A DNA stretch of 64,000 nucleotides from Gudongella sp964575895 (GCA_964575895.1 CAZNTE010000003.1:54754-118753), one strand, 5' to 3'; positions 28,400 through 35,758 are shown, counted from the stretch's first letter. Program-made: numbers and translations. Notes: generated from the letters alone by a model not told the origin.

Positions 28400-29617
28400 C
28401 TATTGATTGCAGAATTCTGCAGCAATACTTGCATAAATCAGAGTAGCTGGAAGTATTTGATCTATTTCAAATTCCTCTTCTGCAGAATGGGCTGTCTTAA
28501 TATGTCCTGGGGCAAAAACAATGGTTGGAATATCCATGTATCTACTTATTAGTCCCCCATCAGTCCATGCTTTGAAATATGTGTATTCAGGTTTCTTTTT
28601 GATTATTTCCTCGGTAACTTTTCTAGTAATACTTACTATGGATTCATTTATATTAGTACTTAAAGCCTCATGAACATATCCTTCCTTCATTACACTTGGT
28701 TCCATTACCTTCAAGGTACATTTGAATTTCTCATCCTCTTTGGATAATTCATCAATTACATCCTGATAACCCTTGACAACCTCTTTATAGGTAATTCCTG
28801 GAACCCATCTTCTATCCAGAGTTACTGTACATTCCCCAGCAACTGTACTAGGCTGAGTGCCACCTTTTATAGTTCCATAATTCATTGAAGAGTATATCAC
28901 TTCATCAGTACCCTCTATTTTAAAAACTTCCCTTTCAATCTCTGGAAGCAATTTTTCATTTACCCTTTGCATAAATCTAGCTGCCATATCTATGGCATTG
29001 ATTCCATCCTTCTGACTTCCACCATGGACTGTCTTACCTTGAAAGAATAACTCAAACCACTCCAAACCCTTATGAGCCACGTTAATATGAAAATCTGTGG
29101 GTTCTCCCACTATGGCTGCGTCCACTTTCCAATTGCTCTCGATTAGGGATATGGTCCCTGCACTTCCTTCTTCCTCATCAATTACTCCAGCAAATACAAG
29201 ATCTCCATTAAGTTCTACCTTGGCTCTTTTTAATGCAATCAAGCTAAAGGCCATACATGCCAAGGGACCTTTCATATCAACTGCGCCCCTGCCAATAAGC
29301 TTATTACCCTTAACCTTAAGGTTCAGGGCATCTTCCATATCATAAGGAGGGACAGTGTCTGTATGACCTGTTAGTAATAAGTTCTTTCCCTTTTGTTTAC
29401 CTTTTAGTCTTCCTATTACATTGTATCTTCCATCTACAACATGCTCCAACTCCGCATGAATCCCTTCACTTTTAAATAGGTCATAAAAAGCTTTGGCTAC
29501 ATTAGTTTCTTGATTTTTAAGTCCACTGTAACTGGGTATCGCTACTACTTTTTTAATAAATTCAATTATTTCATCCTGGGAAATTACTGATTGTAAAATA
29601 CTTTCAATATTCTTCAA
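28400..29617 (-). CDS. M20-family peptidase (ArgE/DapE/ACY1 type)
   Basis: About 405 residues from the TTG at 29617, which is eight bases after GGAGG; an ATG six bases upstream is too close to that site but cannot be excluded. Motifs of the family: LLTGHTDTVPP (metal-binding His and Asp), GRGAVDMKGP (bridging Asp), GVIDEEEGSAG (catalytic Glu pair), a dimerisation domain (HVKGLEWF-like, KTVHGGSQKDGINA) and a C-terminal APGHIKTAHSAEEE His ligand. It resembles the acetylornithine deacetylase/succinyl-diaminopimelate desuccinylase group, but no biosynthetic genes surround it, so a peptidase or acylamino-acid hydrolase function is more likely. The substrate is not determined by sequence. Confidence 0.85.
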   Translation of the reverse strand: MKNIESILQSVISQDEIIEFIKKVVAIPSYSGLKNQETNVAKAFYDLFKSEGIHAELEHVVDGRYNVIGRLKGKQKGKNLLLTGHTDTVPPYDMEDALNLKVKGNKLIGRGAVDMKGPLACMAFSLIALKRAKVELNGDLVFAGVIDEEEGSAGTISLIESNWKVDAAIVGEPTDFHINVAHKGLEWFELFFQGKTVHGGSQKDGINAIDMAARFMQRVNEKLLPEIEREVFKIEGTDEVIYSSMNYGTIKGGTQPSTVAGECTVTLDRRWVPGITYKEVVKGYQDVIDELSKEDEKFKCTLKVMEPSVMKEGYVHEALSTNINESIVSITRKVTEEIIKKKPEYTYFKAWTDGGLISRYMDIPTIVFAPGHIKTAHSAEEEFEIDQILPATLIYASIAAEFCNQ

Positions 29618-29660
29618 TATCATGACCTCCTCTATTTAAGCCCTTCTTCATCTATCATAT

Positions 29661-30503
29661 CTATATGGTTAAAACATTAAATACATAAGGATATCTATCA
29701 ACTAACTTATTTTTAGCAAAATCACATTTTTCTGGATCCTCATATATTCCAAATACACTGGATCCACTTCCACTCATTAGGGAACCCAAGGCACCTAACT
29801 CAATCATTATTTTCTTTATTTCATCTATTGCAGGATATAAGGGAAGGATTGCATCTTCCATCACATTACCTATGTTTTTTGCCACCTTAATTAGGTTGTC
29901 ATCTTCTATATGCTTAATTAAACTATCAATAGGTAACCTTTCATCCTTCATCCTTAGTAAGCCATAGGCAAATCCACTGGATATTTGGATTCCTGGATTG
30001 ATAAGCAAGATACTCTTGTCTTGAAAGCTCTTTATTGGGGTAAGCTTTTCTCCAATCCCCTCAGCAAGGGCTGTTCCACCAAGGAGACAAAATGGTATAT
30101 CTGCCCCTATGGTTCTACCTATGTCCATTAGTTCTCTGATACTAAGTCCCAAACCCCATAACTCATTTAAAGCTAGAAGGGTTGCAGCACCATTACCACT
30201 ACCACCAGCTAAGCCTGCTGCAACAGGAATTCGCTTACTCACCTTAACTGCTATCCCTGCTTTTGAATTTGTAATATCTGATAGTTTTTTCCATGCTTTA
30301 TATATAAGATTATCTTCATTAAGAGGCACACTATTATTGTCACATTGAATACTTGCTCCAGTTTCTTGCCCCTGGAATATTAGCTGATCTGATAGACTAA
30401 TTTGTTGCATTACACTTCTAATTTCGTGATATCCATCAGGCCTTTTATTCAATACATCCAAAGCAAGATTTATCTTCCCATAACTTTCTATATAAAATTT
30501 CAA
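29661..30503 (-). CDS. ispE: 4-diphosphocytidyl-2-C-methyl-D-erythritol kinase
   Basis: 280 residues from the TTG at 30503, which has AGGAGA eight bases upstream and gives the family start (MKFYIESYGKINLALDVLNKRPDGYHEI region); a longer frame to 30539 has no ribosome site. The enzyme phosphorylates CDP-ME in the MEP isoprenoid pathway. GHMP-kinase motifs are seen: PVAAGLAGGSGNGAATL (ATP-binding loop) and GSLMSGSGSSVFGI near the C-terminus. As in Bacillus subtilis, it follows veg, here in the same direction after a terminator. Confidence 0.95.
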   Translation of the reverse strand: MKFYIESYGKINLALDVLNKRPDGYHEIRSVMQQISLSDQLIFQGQETGASIQCDNNSVPLNEDNLIYKAWKKLSDITNSKAGIAVKVSKRIPVAAGLAGGSGNGAATLLALNELWGLGLSIRELMDIGRTIGADIPFCLLGGTALAEGIGEKLTPIKSFQDKSILLINPGIQISSGFAYGLLRMKDERLPIDSLIKHIEDDNLIKVAKNIGNVMEDAILPLYPAIDEIKKIMIELGALGSLMSGSGSSVFGIYEDPEKCDFAKNKLVDRYPYVFNVLTI

Positions 30504-30577
30504 AGTTATCTCTCCTACAAGTAAATTTTTACAAGACAATTATACCATAAATATAATTATAGGAATACAGACATAAC

Positions 30578-30600
30578 AAAACCTACCGCTAGGTAGGTTC
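30578..30600 (-). terminator. Terminator after veg
   Basis: Perfect stem AACCTACC / GGTAGGTT with a 4-nt loop, followed on the minus strand by TTGTT. It separates veg from ispE, which presumably relies on readthrough or an internal promoter. Confidence 0.8.
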
Positions 30601-30605
30601 AGATG

Positions 30606-30866
30606 TTATGATATTTTAATTAGTCTGTCTGATTCTTCACAGATGGTAACTTCCACTGTCGATGTAAGTACATCTGAGTAAGTGTATGATACCATTCGCG
30701 AGCTTTCGTACTGGTTACATATCCTTACTGTAAATAGGTTTGGATAAGCAGATTCAAGTACTCCTTCTCTTATAGTTGTCTTTTTTCTACCTCGGTTTGC
30801 TCTGAGAATTACTTTTTTGCCTATGCATCCCTCTAAGTCTTTTCTAATTTGAGCTACACTATTCAT
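30606..30866 (-). CDS. veg: Veg protein
   Basis: 86 residues, the usual size. The small Sm-like barrel protein Veg stimulates biofilm gene expression in Bacillus subtilis, probably through the SinR/SlrR circuit. The family pattern is clear (VAQIRKDLEGCIGKKVILRANRGRKK, then EGVLESAYPNLFTV and SYTYSDVLT). Its position before ispE matches the Bacillus order. Expression should be very strong: two consensus sigma-A promoters lie upstream at 30950-31017. The leader is about 80-110 nt long. Confidence 0.95.
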   Translation of the reverse strand: MNSVAQIRKDLEGCIGKKVILRANRGRKKTTIREGVLESAYPNLFTVRICNQYESSRMVSYTYSDVLTSTVEVTICEESDRLIKIS

Positions 30867-30949
30867 ACTAATAAAGAACCACCTTCCATTTATTTCTCCC
30901 GTACATTCGGGGACAGAAGGAGTGTATTAGGGACACTCATCATGAAATT

Positions 30950-30978
30950 AGTATAGCACATTATCAAGATTTTGTCAA
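30950..30978 (-). promoter_or_regulatory. Downstream sigma-A promoter of veg
   Basis: TTGACA (30973-30978), 17-bp spacer, TATACT (30950-30955) on the minus strand. Confidence 0.9.
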
Positions 30979-30988
30979 ACGAGCAAAT

Positions 30989-31017
30989 ATTATACTATTA
31001 TAGGTTTTATTTGTCAA
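30989..31017 (-). promoter_or_regulatory. Upstream sigma-A promoter of veg
   Basis: TTGACA (31012-31017), 17-bp spacer, TATAAT (30989-30994) on the minus strand: a full match to consensus, 39 bp upstream of the first promoter. Confidence 0.9.
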
Positions 31018-31102
31018 TTAATCATAGCAATTTTTATTTTAAATTTTTTGTAACAAAATAAATGTTGACAATTACACATATTAAGGCTTGTCCTCCCATA
31101 GG

Positions 31103-31129
31103 AAAAACCTCAGACTTCCTCTGAGGTTT
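31103..31129 (-). terminator. Terminator after the downstream mgtE
   Basis: AACCTCAGA / TCTGAGGTT stem with a 5-nt loop and a TTTTT tail on the minus strand. Confidence 0.9.
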
Positions 31130-31147
31130 CATTAACACAATATATAA

Positions 31148-32491
31148 CTATACACCCATTAGTAGAGAAGCTATGGAAAAATAAACTACCAAGGCAACTG
31201 CATCTACCACTGTTGTGATTAGAGGAGCAGCCATAATAGCAGGATCAAGCTTGAATTTCTTAGCAGCAATAGGAGCGACACTACCCACCAATTTAGCAAT
31301 TACTATGGTTACAATAAGAGTTAGGGATACTGTAAGGGAAACATTAAATCCAGCCTTGGTAATATACATTAGTCTTAAGAAATTAACCAAAGCAAGGGCA
31401 ATTCCCACCACAACACTAACTCTAAACTCCTTCCACAATACCACTAGGATATCTCCCATCTCTATCTCCCCAGTGGCAAGACCACGAATGATTAGAGTTG
31501 AAGCCTGAGAACCAGAACTACCACCAGTGTTCATAAGCATGGGCATAAAGGATGCTAATATAACAGCTGAGCTTAATAGCTCCTCATAACTACTAATAAT
31601 TCGCCCTGATATGGTAGCTGTTACCATCAGAATAAGCAACCAGCTAATTCTCTTCTTAGATAAGGTTATTACACTTGAAGATAAATATGGATCATCAGAT
31701 GGTGACATAGCTGCCATTATCTGAAAGTCTTCTGTTGCTTCCTGTTCCATTACGTCCATAATATCATCAACTGTAATTATACCAGTGAGCCTATTCTCCT
31801 TGTCCACTACAGGTAAGGCAAGGAAACCATATCTTCTAAAGGTGTTAGCTACTGTCTCCTGATCATCATGGGTATTTACGTATATAATCTCATCTTCCAT
31901 CAGGTCTTCAATTTTAGCATCCTCATTGGATACTACTAAGAGCCTTAAGGAAATTATTCCCTCTAGTTTCCTATTTACATTTGTTACATAACAAGTATAT
32001 ACAGTTTCCTTAGTTAGGCCAGTTTCCTTAATATGAACCATGGCTTCCCTAACGGTCATATTCTTCTTTAACTCCACATACTCTATAGTCATAAGACTAC
32101 CAGCAGAGTCTGGTGGATACTTAAGGAACTGATTAATAAGTTTCCTCTCTTCACTACTACTTTGCGCTAATATTTTACTTACAATATTTGCAGGCATTTC
32201 TTCAAGTAGGTCTATCATATCATCGAAGAAAAGTTCATCTACAATATATTTTAATTCCTTATCTGTCATGGCATTTACTAAATCCAGTTGTTGCTCACTA
32301 CTAAAATGAGCAAATACTTCAACTGCAAAATCCTTTGGAAGCATCCTAAATATTATTAGTATTGTGGCAATATCTAAATCCTCATCTTCAAGGATTTCAG
32401 CTATATCAACCTCATTCATTTCAGAAAGGATCTTTTTTACATCTACATATCTCTTTTGTTGAATAAGTTCAAGAATGTTTAATTCATCCAT
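31148..32491 (-). CDS. mgtE: MgtE-family magnesium transporter (second copy)
   Basis: 447 residues. Domains: an N-terminal superhelical MgtE_N region (1-130, LEEMPANIVSKIL), two CBS domains (about 135-255, MTIEYVELKKNMTVREA and VVDKENRLTGIITVDDIMDV), a plug helix and five membrane segments (about 280-447) with the magnesium-selectivity segment GGSSGSQASTL. In Thermus MgtE the CBS/N domains close the channel at high magnesium, so the protein has its own cytosolic sensing. It is about 70 percent similar to the preceding mgtE, separated by a 124-bp leader that has its own short ORF and hairpin. Likely co-transcribed with the first copy, with extra control at the leader. Confidence 0.95.
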   Translation of the reverse strand: MDELNILELIQQKRYVDVKKILSEMNEVDIAEILEDEDLDIATILIIFRMLPKDFAVEVFAHFSSEQQLDLVNAMTDKELKYIVDELFFDDMIDLLEEMPANIVSKILAQSSSEERKLINQFLKYPPDSAGSLMTIEYVELKKNMTVREAMVHIKETGLTKETVYTCYVTNVNRKLEGIISLRLLVVSNEDAKIEDLMEDEIIYVNTHDDQETVANTFRRYGFLALPVVDKENRLTGIITVDDIMDVMEQEATEDFQIMAAMSPSDDPYLSSSVITLSKKRISWLLILMVTATISGRIISSYEELLSSAVILASFMPMLMNTGGSSGSQASTLIIRGLATGEIEMGDILVVLWKEFRVSVVVGIALALVNFLRLMYITKAGFNVSLTVSLTLIVTIVIAKLVGSVAPIAAKKFKLDPAIMAAPLITTVVDAVALVVYFSIASLLMGV

Positions 32492-32508
32492 CTTATTCCT
32501 CCCTTTAT

Positions 32509-32598
32509 TTAGACTTTGGAGGAACCACCAATCTCATGATAATTGTGGTTCCAGAATATCATTAAGTTTTTACTATCCGGCAAAGGACTCGAATCCAC
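32509..32598 (-). CDS. Possible 29-aa leader ORF before second mgtE
   Basis: GTG at 32598 with AAAGGGAG eight bases upstream, TAA at 32509-32511. The peptide starts MDSSPLPDSKN and ends SSKV. The second half of the ORF (codons 16-26) lies in a strong hairpin, GGAACCAC/GTGGTTCC, just before the mgtE ribosome site. Coding status is inferred from the ribosome site and from the parallel leader upstream of the first mgtE. Confidence 0.4.
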   Translation of the reverse strand: MDSSPLPDSKNLMIFWNHNYHEIGGSSKV

Positions 32599-32615
32599 AA
32601 CTATCACTCCCTTTT

Positions 32616-33959
32616 CTATATTCTAAACATCCAAGATGCAATTGAAAAATATACTAACAAGCTTGATGCATCAGCAATGGTAGTAATTAATGGTCCAGCC
32701 ATTAAGGCAGGATCTAGTTTTAGTTTTTTTGCAACAATTGGAAGTATTCCACCTAAAACTTTTGCAATTATAACTGTTATTATAAGTGTTACAGAAACCA
32801 ATATGGCTAGATTAAAATCTACTCTTTCAAGCATCACTAATCTTAAGAAGTTAATAAATGATAGGGAAAAACCCACCATTAAGGCAACTCTAAACTCTTT
32901 CCATAAAACCTTGGGTCCATCCTTTGGATAAATTTCACCTGTTGCAAGACCACGAATTATTAGGGTGGAACTTTGACTGCCAGAATTACCTCCTGTATCC
33001 ATCAGCATGGGAATAAAGGATGTTAATATAACAACCGCACTTATTACTTCATCAAAACTTGTAATTATTGCCCCAGAGATTGTAGCTGATATCATAAGTA
33101 TTAGTAACCAGAGAATTCTTTGTCTTGCAAGTTTAAATATCTTAGAATCTAAATATGAGTCTTCAGATGGACTCATTGCTGCCATAATCTGGAAGTCTTC
33201 TGTATCTTCTCTTTCCATAACATCCATAATATCATCAACTGTAATTATACCAGTAAGTCTATTTTCCATATCCACAACCGGTAAGGCTATAAAGTCATAC
33301 TTCATAAACATTTCTGCAACTAGTTCCTGATCATCATGGGTATGGGCGTAAATTGTATCTTCATCCATCAAATCCCTTATTATACCATCATCAGGTGAAC
33401 TTACCAAGGTTCTTAAAGTAATAATACCTTCTAGCTTTCTATTTCTATCTGTTACATAGCAAGTATAAATAGTTTCCTTAGTTAATCCAATATCTCTTAT
33501 CCTATCAAGTGCTTCTTTTACAGTCATGCTTCTCTTTAGTTCAACATACTCTATGGTCATGATACTGCCAGCTGAATCCTCAGGATAATTGAGGAATTGA
33601 TTAATTAACTTTCTCTCCTCCACACTGGAGTTAAGAAGAATCTTCTTTACAATATTGGCAGGCATTTCTTCCAGCATATCTATCATGTCGTCAAAAAATA
33701 GCTCATCCATAATATGTTTAACTTCATTATCGTTTAATGAACTAATAATACTTCTTTGCTTTTCTTTAGAAAAATGTGCAAACACTTCAACTGCTAAATC
33801 CTTAGGTAGCATTCTAAATATTAAAAGCAGAGATCCAGTATCAAGAAACTCATCCTCTAGTATTTCTGCAATATCAACTTCATTCATTTCAGATAGGATG
33901 GTCTTTAGTTCAACATATTTTTTCTCTTTAATAAGTTGTAATATAATTTCTTCGTTCAT
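32616..33959 (-). CDS. mgtE: MgtE-family magnesium transporter (first copy)
   Basis: 447 residues, with the same architecture as its neighbour: MgtE_N (1-130), a CBS pair (about 135-255, IMTIEYVELKRSMTVKEA, VVDMENRLTGIITVDDIMDV) and five C-terminal membrane helices with GGNSGSQSSTL in the ion pathway. It is a passive magnesium channel/transporter in the cytoplasmic membrane. The two copies are the same length and align without visible gaps, so they are tandem duplicates that have diverged mainly in the N-terminal domain and the membrane loops. A short leader ORF and hairpin precede it, with an extended -10 promoter about 140 bp upstream. I see no M-box riboswitch. Confidence 0.95.
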   Translation of the reverse strand: MNEEIILQLIKEKKYVELKTILSEMNEVDIAEILEDEFLDTGSLLLIFRMLPKDLAVEVFAHFSKEKQRSIISSLNDNEVKHIMDELFFDDMIDMLEEMPANIVKKILLNSSVEERKLINQFLNYPEDSAGSIMTIEYVELKRSMTVKEALDRIRDIGLTKETIYTCYVTDRNRKLEGIITLRTLVSSPDDGIIRDLMDEDTIYAHTHDDQELVAEMFMKYDFIALPVVDMENRLTGIITVDDIMDVMEREDTEDFQIMAAMSPSEDSYLDSKIFKLARQRILWLLILMISATISGAIITSFDEVISAVVILTSFIPMLMDTGGNSGSQSSTLIIRGLATGEIYPKDGPKVLWKEFRVALMVGFSLSFINFLRLVMLERVDFNLAILVSVTLIITVIIAKVLGGILPIVAKKLKLDPALMAGPLITTIADASSLLVYFSIASWMFRI

Positions 33960-33985
33960 AACCCACCTCCCAAAATCTCAGGATT

Positions 33986-34066
33986 TTAGAAGCCAAAACA
34001 ATAGGAGATGTTTATGGCTTCCTTACTTATTTCACTCTTATTTTCCCGACTAGGACAAGATTCCAT
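33986..34066 (-). CDS. Possible 26-aa leader ORF before first mgtE
   Basis: ATG at 34066 with GAGGTG six bases upstream; TAA at 33986-33988. The peptide starts MESCPSRENKSE and ends YCFGF. A hairpin GAAGCC...GGCTTC covers the second half of the ORF up to its stop, and its loop (ATCTCC) is complementary to the mgtE ribosome site (GGGAGGTG). The start pattern Met-acidic-Ser-x-Pro is shared with the leader ORF of the second mgtE. Confidence 0.45.
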   Translation of the reverse strand: MESCPSRENKSEISKEAINISYCFGF

Positions 34067-34098
34067 ATTCATCACCTCTTTCTAACCTTTATCATATA

Positions 34099-34107
34099 AT
34101 TATACCA
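34099..34107 (-). promoter_or_regulatory. Extended -10 promoter of the mgtE unit
   Basis: TGGTATAAT on the minus strand (TATAAT at 34099-34104). No good -35 is present. It would start transcription about 25 nt before the leader ORF. Confidence 0.55.
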
Positions 34108-34151
34108 TAAAGACCCTTGCAATATAATTACCTAGAGTAAATATTTGCAAG

Positions 34152-34176
34152 TAAAAAGCAGACCCTAAGGTCTGCC
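34152..34176 (-). terminator. Terminator of the HesB-like selenoprotein gene
   Basis: GCAGACC / GGGTCTGC stem with TTTTT tail on the minus strand, 13 bases after the stop codon. Confidence 0.92.
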
Positions 34177-34188
34177 CATTTAAGAATA

Positions 34189-34488
34189 TTAACAGCTTGA
34201 TTGTACTCCATCAGGATACACAGAGAAACCTCTTCTTAACCAATTGTCGCTAAAATCAACTACGAAACTACCATAATTCTCAACAATTAGGTCCTCCATG
34301 ATAAAGTTAAAATCTTCTACTTTGAATTCCATATCTTCATCTTTTTGCTCATCCAGAGCTAATCCAAATGTTGGACCACCTCAACCATAGCCTGCGATAT
34401 AGATTCTTAATAATTTACTTGGATCTTTCTTATTAGCAAGAACCTTTGCAAGTTCATCTTTTGCTGGACTAGTTACTTCTATTTTCAT
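34189..34488 (-). CDS. HesB-like selenoprotein (UGA read as selenocysteine)
   Basis: 99 residues if the in-frame TGA at 34381-34383 is read as selenocysteine (residue 36); otherwise both halves are too short to be listed as ORFs. Start ATG at 34488 after GGAGGAATAGC, stop TAA at 34189. The sequence around the UGA is AGYG-U-GGPTFGLALDE, the position of the first iron-binding Cys in HesB/IscA proteins (GxGCGGP). A stem-loop GCTC-TGGAT-GAGC (34347-34359) lies 21 nt downstream, as expected for a bacterial SECIS with G in its apical loop. HesB-like selenoproteins are an established family in Clostridia. The usual two C-terminal Cys of IscA are not present as CxC; the protein ends Ser-Ser-Cys. Its role in iron-sulfur or redox chemistry is inferred. 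Confidence 0.85.
34347..34359 (-). promoter_or_regulatory. Candidate bacterial SECIS hairpin
   Basis: Stem GCTC/GAGC, loop TGGAT, 21 nt after the in-frame TGA. It lies in the coding sequence, as bacterial SECIS elements do. Confidence 0.65.
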
Positions 34489-34508
34489 GCTATTCCTCCT
34501 CTTCTTGT

Positions 34509-34525
34509 ATACCCCCATATGGTAT
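34509..34525. promoter_or_regulatory. CsoR/CstR-like operator at the HesB-like gene
   Basis: ATACCCCCATATGGTAT on the plus strand, just downstream of the predicted start of transcription. It differs by one base from the operator in the glutaredoxin promoter (35663-35679). The G-run dyad resembles operators of the CsoR/CstR repressor family. Confidence 0.6.
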
Positions 34526-34533
34526 CTTATAAT

Positions 34534-34562
34534 ATTCTACAACATACTTATTCCCCTGTCAA
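34534..34562 (-). promoter_or_regulatory. Sigma-A promoter of the HesB-like selenoprotein gene
   Basis: TTGACA (34557-34562), 17-bp spacer, TAGAAT (34534-34539) on the minus strand. Confidence 0.8.
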
Positions 34563-34564
34563 TA

Positions 34565-34912
34565 CTATTTAAACCTTCTACCAGGAATAATAAAATCCAC
34601 AAATCCCAATGCCAGTGCACCTAGTATAGCTCCCAAAAAAGATATGGAAAATCCTGATACTATATACCTGGTAAAATAAAGAATTGCTGCTGTCAAAATA
34701 AAGCCGGAAGCACCAGCTCCAAATGGAGATGCCTTTACCCCTATAAATTCAACAGCGGCATAACTTAATAAGCCTACCACAACTGCTGCTATGATAAGGG
34801 TTCCAAAACCACCACTTATTGAGAATCCCGGGGTTAAAAATGCTGCAATTCCTAATACTACTGCCGAAATTATTATTTTTATTATCAATGAAAAAATACC
34901 TTTTCTTCTCAA
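34565..34912 (-). CDS. Small four-helix membrane protein (phage-holin-4/YvlD-like)
   Basis: 115 residues from the TTG at 34912, seven bases after AGGAGG; an ATG at 34918 directly abuts the ribosome site. Four hydrophobic segments are spaced evenly (about residues 8-28, 32-56, 62-82 and 88-108), with Gly-rich loops and a positively charged N-terminus and tail (IPGRRFK). This pattern fits the four-TM holin-like/YvlD group of small Firmicute membrane proteins. There are no phage genes nearby, so holin activity is not implied. The gene stands between the selenoprotein and DUF1858 genes but shows no coupling with them. Confidence 0.6.
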   Translation of the reverse strand: MRRKGIFSLIIKIIISAVVLGIAAFLTPGFSISGGFGTLIIAAVVVGLLSYAAVEFIGVKASPFGAGASGFILTAAILYFTRYIVSGFSISFLGAILGALALGFVDFIIPGRRFK

Positions 34913-35071
34913 AATCATCCCTCCTGTGCTATTGATATCCTGAATAGGTAGCCTTTAAACAGCACACTATCCATAATTATTACAGATTCTGTAAAATAGA
35001 AAAAATTTAGCTAGACCTATTATTATTTATATGCTACTATATTACTATGAATTAAAAGGAGGGAAGTCTCA

Positions 35072-35257
35072 ATGGAAATTAAAAAAGATATGCTTATCGG
35101 TGAGCTTATTAGGAAAAAACCTGAAGCTATAGAAATTCTTTTAAGATTCGGTATGGGTTGTGTAGGATGTCCATCAAGCCAAATGGAAAGTCTTGAAGAA
35201 GCAGCAATGGTTCATGGTCTGGATCTAAACAAACTTATGGAAGCTCTTAACAAATAG
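35072..35257 (+). CDS. DUF1858-domain protein
   Basis: 61 residues, one of the few plus-strand genes here. The whole protein is a DUF1858 domain (IGELIRKKPEAIEILLRFGMGCVGCPSS), known from hybrid-cluster-protein-associated redox proteins, with the CxxC pair Cys-Val-Gly-Cys. A good GGAGGG site lies before the ATG. It sits in a cluster of small thiol/selenol proteins (HesB-like, glutaredoxin), which supports a redox or metal-handling function, though the exact role of the family is not known. The promoter could not be identified with confidence. Confidence 0.88.
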   Translation: MEIKKDMLIGELIRKKPEAIEILLRFGMGCVGCPSSQMESLEEAAMVHGLDLNKLMEALNK

Positions 35258-35276
35258 TAACCGATACTTAGCTAGA

Positions 35277-35312
35277 AAAAGCTGTAATCACATAGAGGAT
35301 TACAGCTTTTAT
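35277..35312 (+). terminator. Terminator of the DUF1858 gene
   Basis: AAAGCTGTAATC / GATTACAGCTTTT inverted repeat with a T-containing tail. Confidence 0.85.
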
Positions 35313-35317
35313 ATTTT

Positions 35318-35372
35318 ACATAAGAAATAACTCCTCCTTTGGTTCTGACAAAGGAGGAGTTTTTTCTTATGT
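35318..35372 (-). terminator. Long inverted repeat, terminator of the glutaredoxin gene (bidirectional)
   Basis: AACTCCTCCTTTG / CAAAGGAGGAGTT core, extended by ACATAAGAAA / TTTCTTATGT on the outside: a stem of over 20 bp with T tracts on both strands. Confidence 0.85.
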
Positions 35373-35397
35373 CTTATTTATATTTATACTTCTAAAT

Positions 35398-35628
35398 TTA
35401 CTGATCTAGTAAAGAGTCAATTTTTTCTTTATCAAATCCAACAACTTCTGCTCCATCTATAACTATAACTGGAACTCCCATATGTCCCATAGCCATTAGT
35501 TCTTTTCTAGCTTCCTTATCAGAAGAAACATTTTTCTCTTCATAAGAAACCCCTTTTTCTGTTAAATGGTTTTTAGCTAGTGTACAGTATGGACATGTGC
35601 TACTTGTATAAACTATTACATTTTTCAT
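35398..35628 (-). CDS. Glutaredoxin-like protein (NrdH/YruB type)
   Basis: 76 residues with the thioredoxin fold and dithiol active site CPYC at residues 12-15, the cis-Pro segment MGVPVIVIDG and the glutathione-/thiol-binding VVGFDKE. It is the typical small clostridial glutaredoxin paired with thioredoxin reductase-like systems. Its promoter (TTGACA, 17 bp, TATAAT at 35660-35688) overlaps a CsoR/CstR-like operator. The same operator is found before the HesB-like selenoprotein gene, so both probably answer to the same repressor. Confidence 0.92.
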   Translation of the reverse strand: MKNVIVYTSSTCPYCTLAKNHLTEKGVSYEEKNVSSDKEARKELMAMGHMGVPVIVIDGAEVVGFDKEKIDSLLDQ

Positions 35629-35659
35629 TATAATCCCCCTTAAAATTATTCATATTAAA

Positions 35660-35688
35660 ATTATACCCCCATAGGGTATCTGTGTCAA
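35660..35688 (-). promoter_or_regulatory. Sigma-A promoter of the glutaredoxin gene
   Basis: TTGACA (35683-35688), 17-bp spacer, TATAAT (35660-35665) on the minus strand: full consensus, as expected for a promoter held by a repressor. Confidence 0.92.
35663..35679. promoter_or_regulatory. CsoR/CstR-like operator in the glutaredoxin promoter
   Basis: ATACCCCCATAGGGTAT on the plus strand covers the -10 and most of the spacer. It resembles the TACCC...GGGTA operators of CsoR (copper) and CstR (persulfide) repressors. Confidence 0.7.
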
Positions 35689-35758
35689 GTATCTCCTTAA
35701 TTAATTTACCCCATAAATTTTACTTTAAACCCTCTATTACCATTATTCAGTCACAAGA

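Noticed and set aside
32577..32600. Plus-strand GGACTCGAATCC resembling a tRNA T-arm before the second mgtE
   Set aside because: No acceptor, D or anticodon arms surround it, and it lies in the leader ORF on the other strand. A chance match.
31018..34110. Search for an M-box magnesium riboswitch upstream of mgtE
   Set aside because: Neither leader (about 125-140 nt) shows the M-box core sequences; they are too short for the usual aptamer plus terminator.
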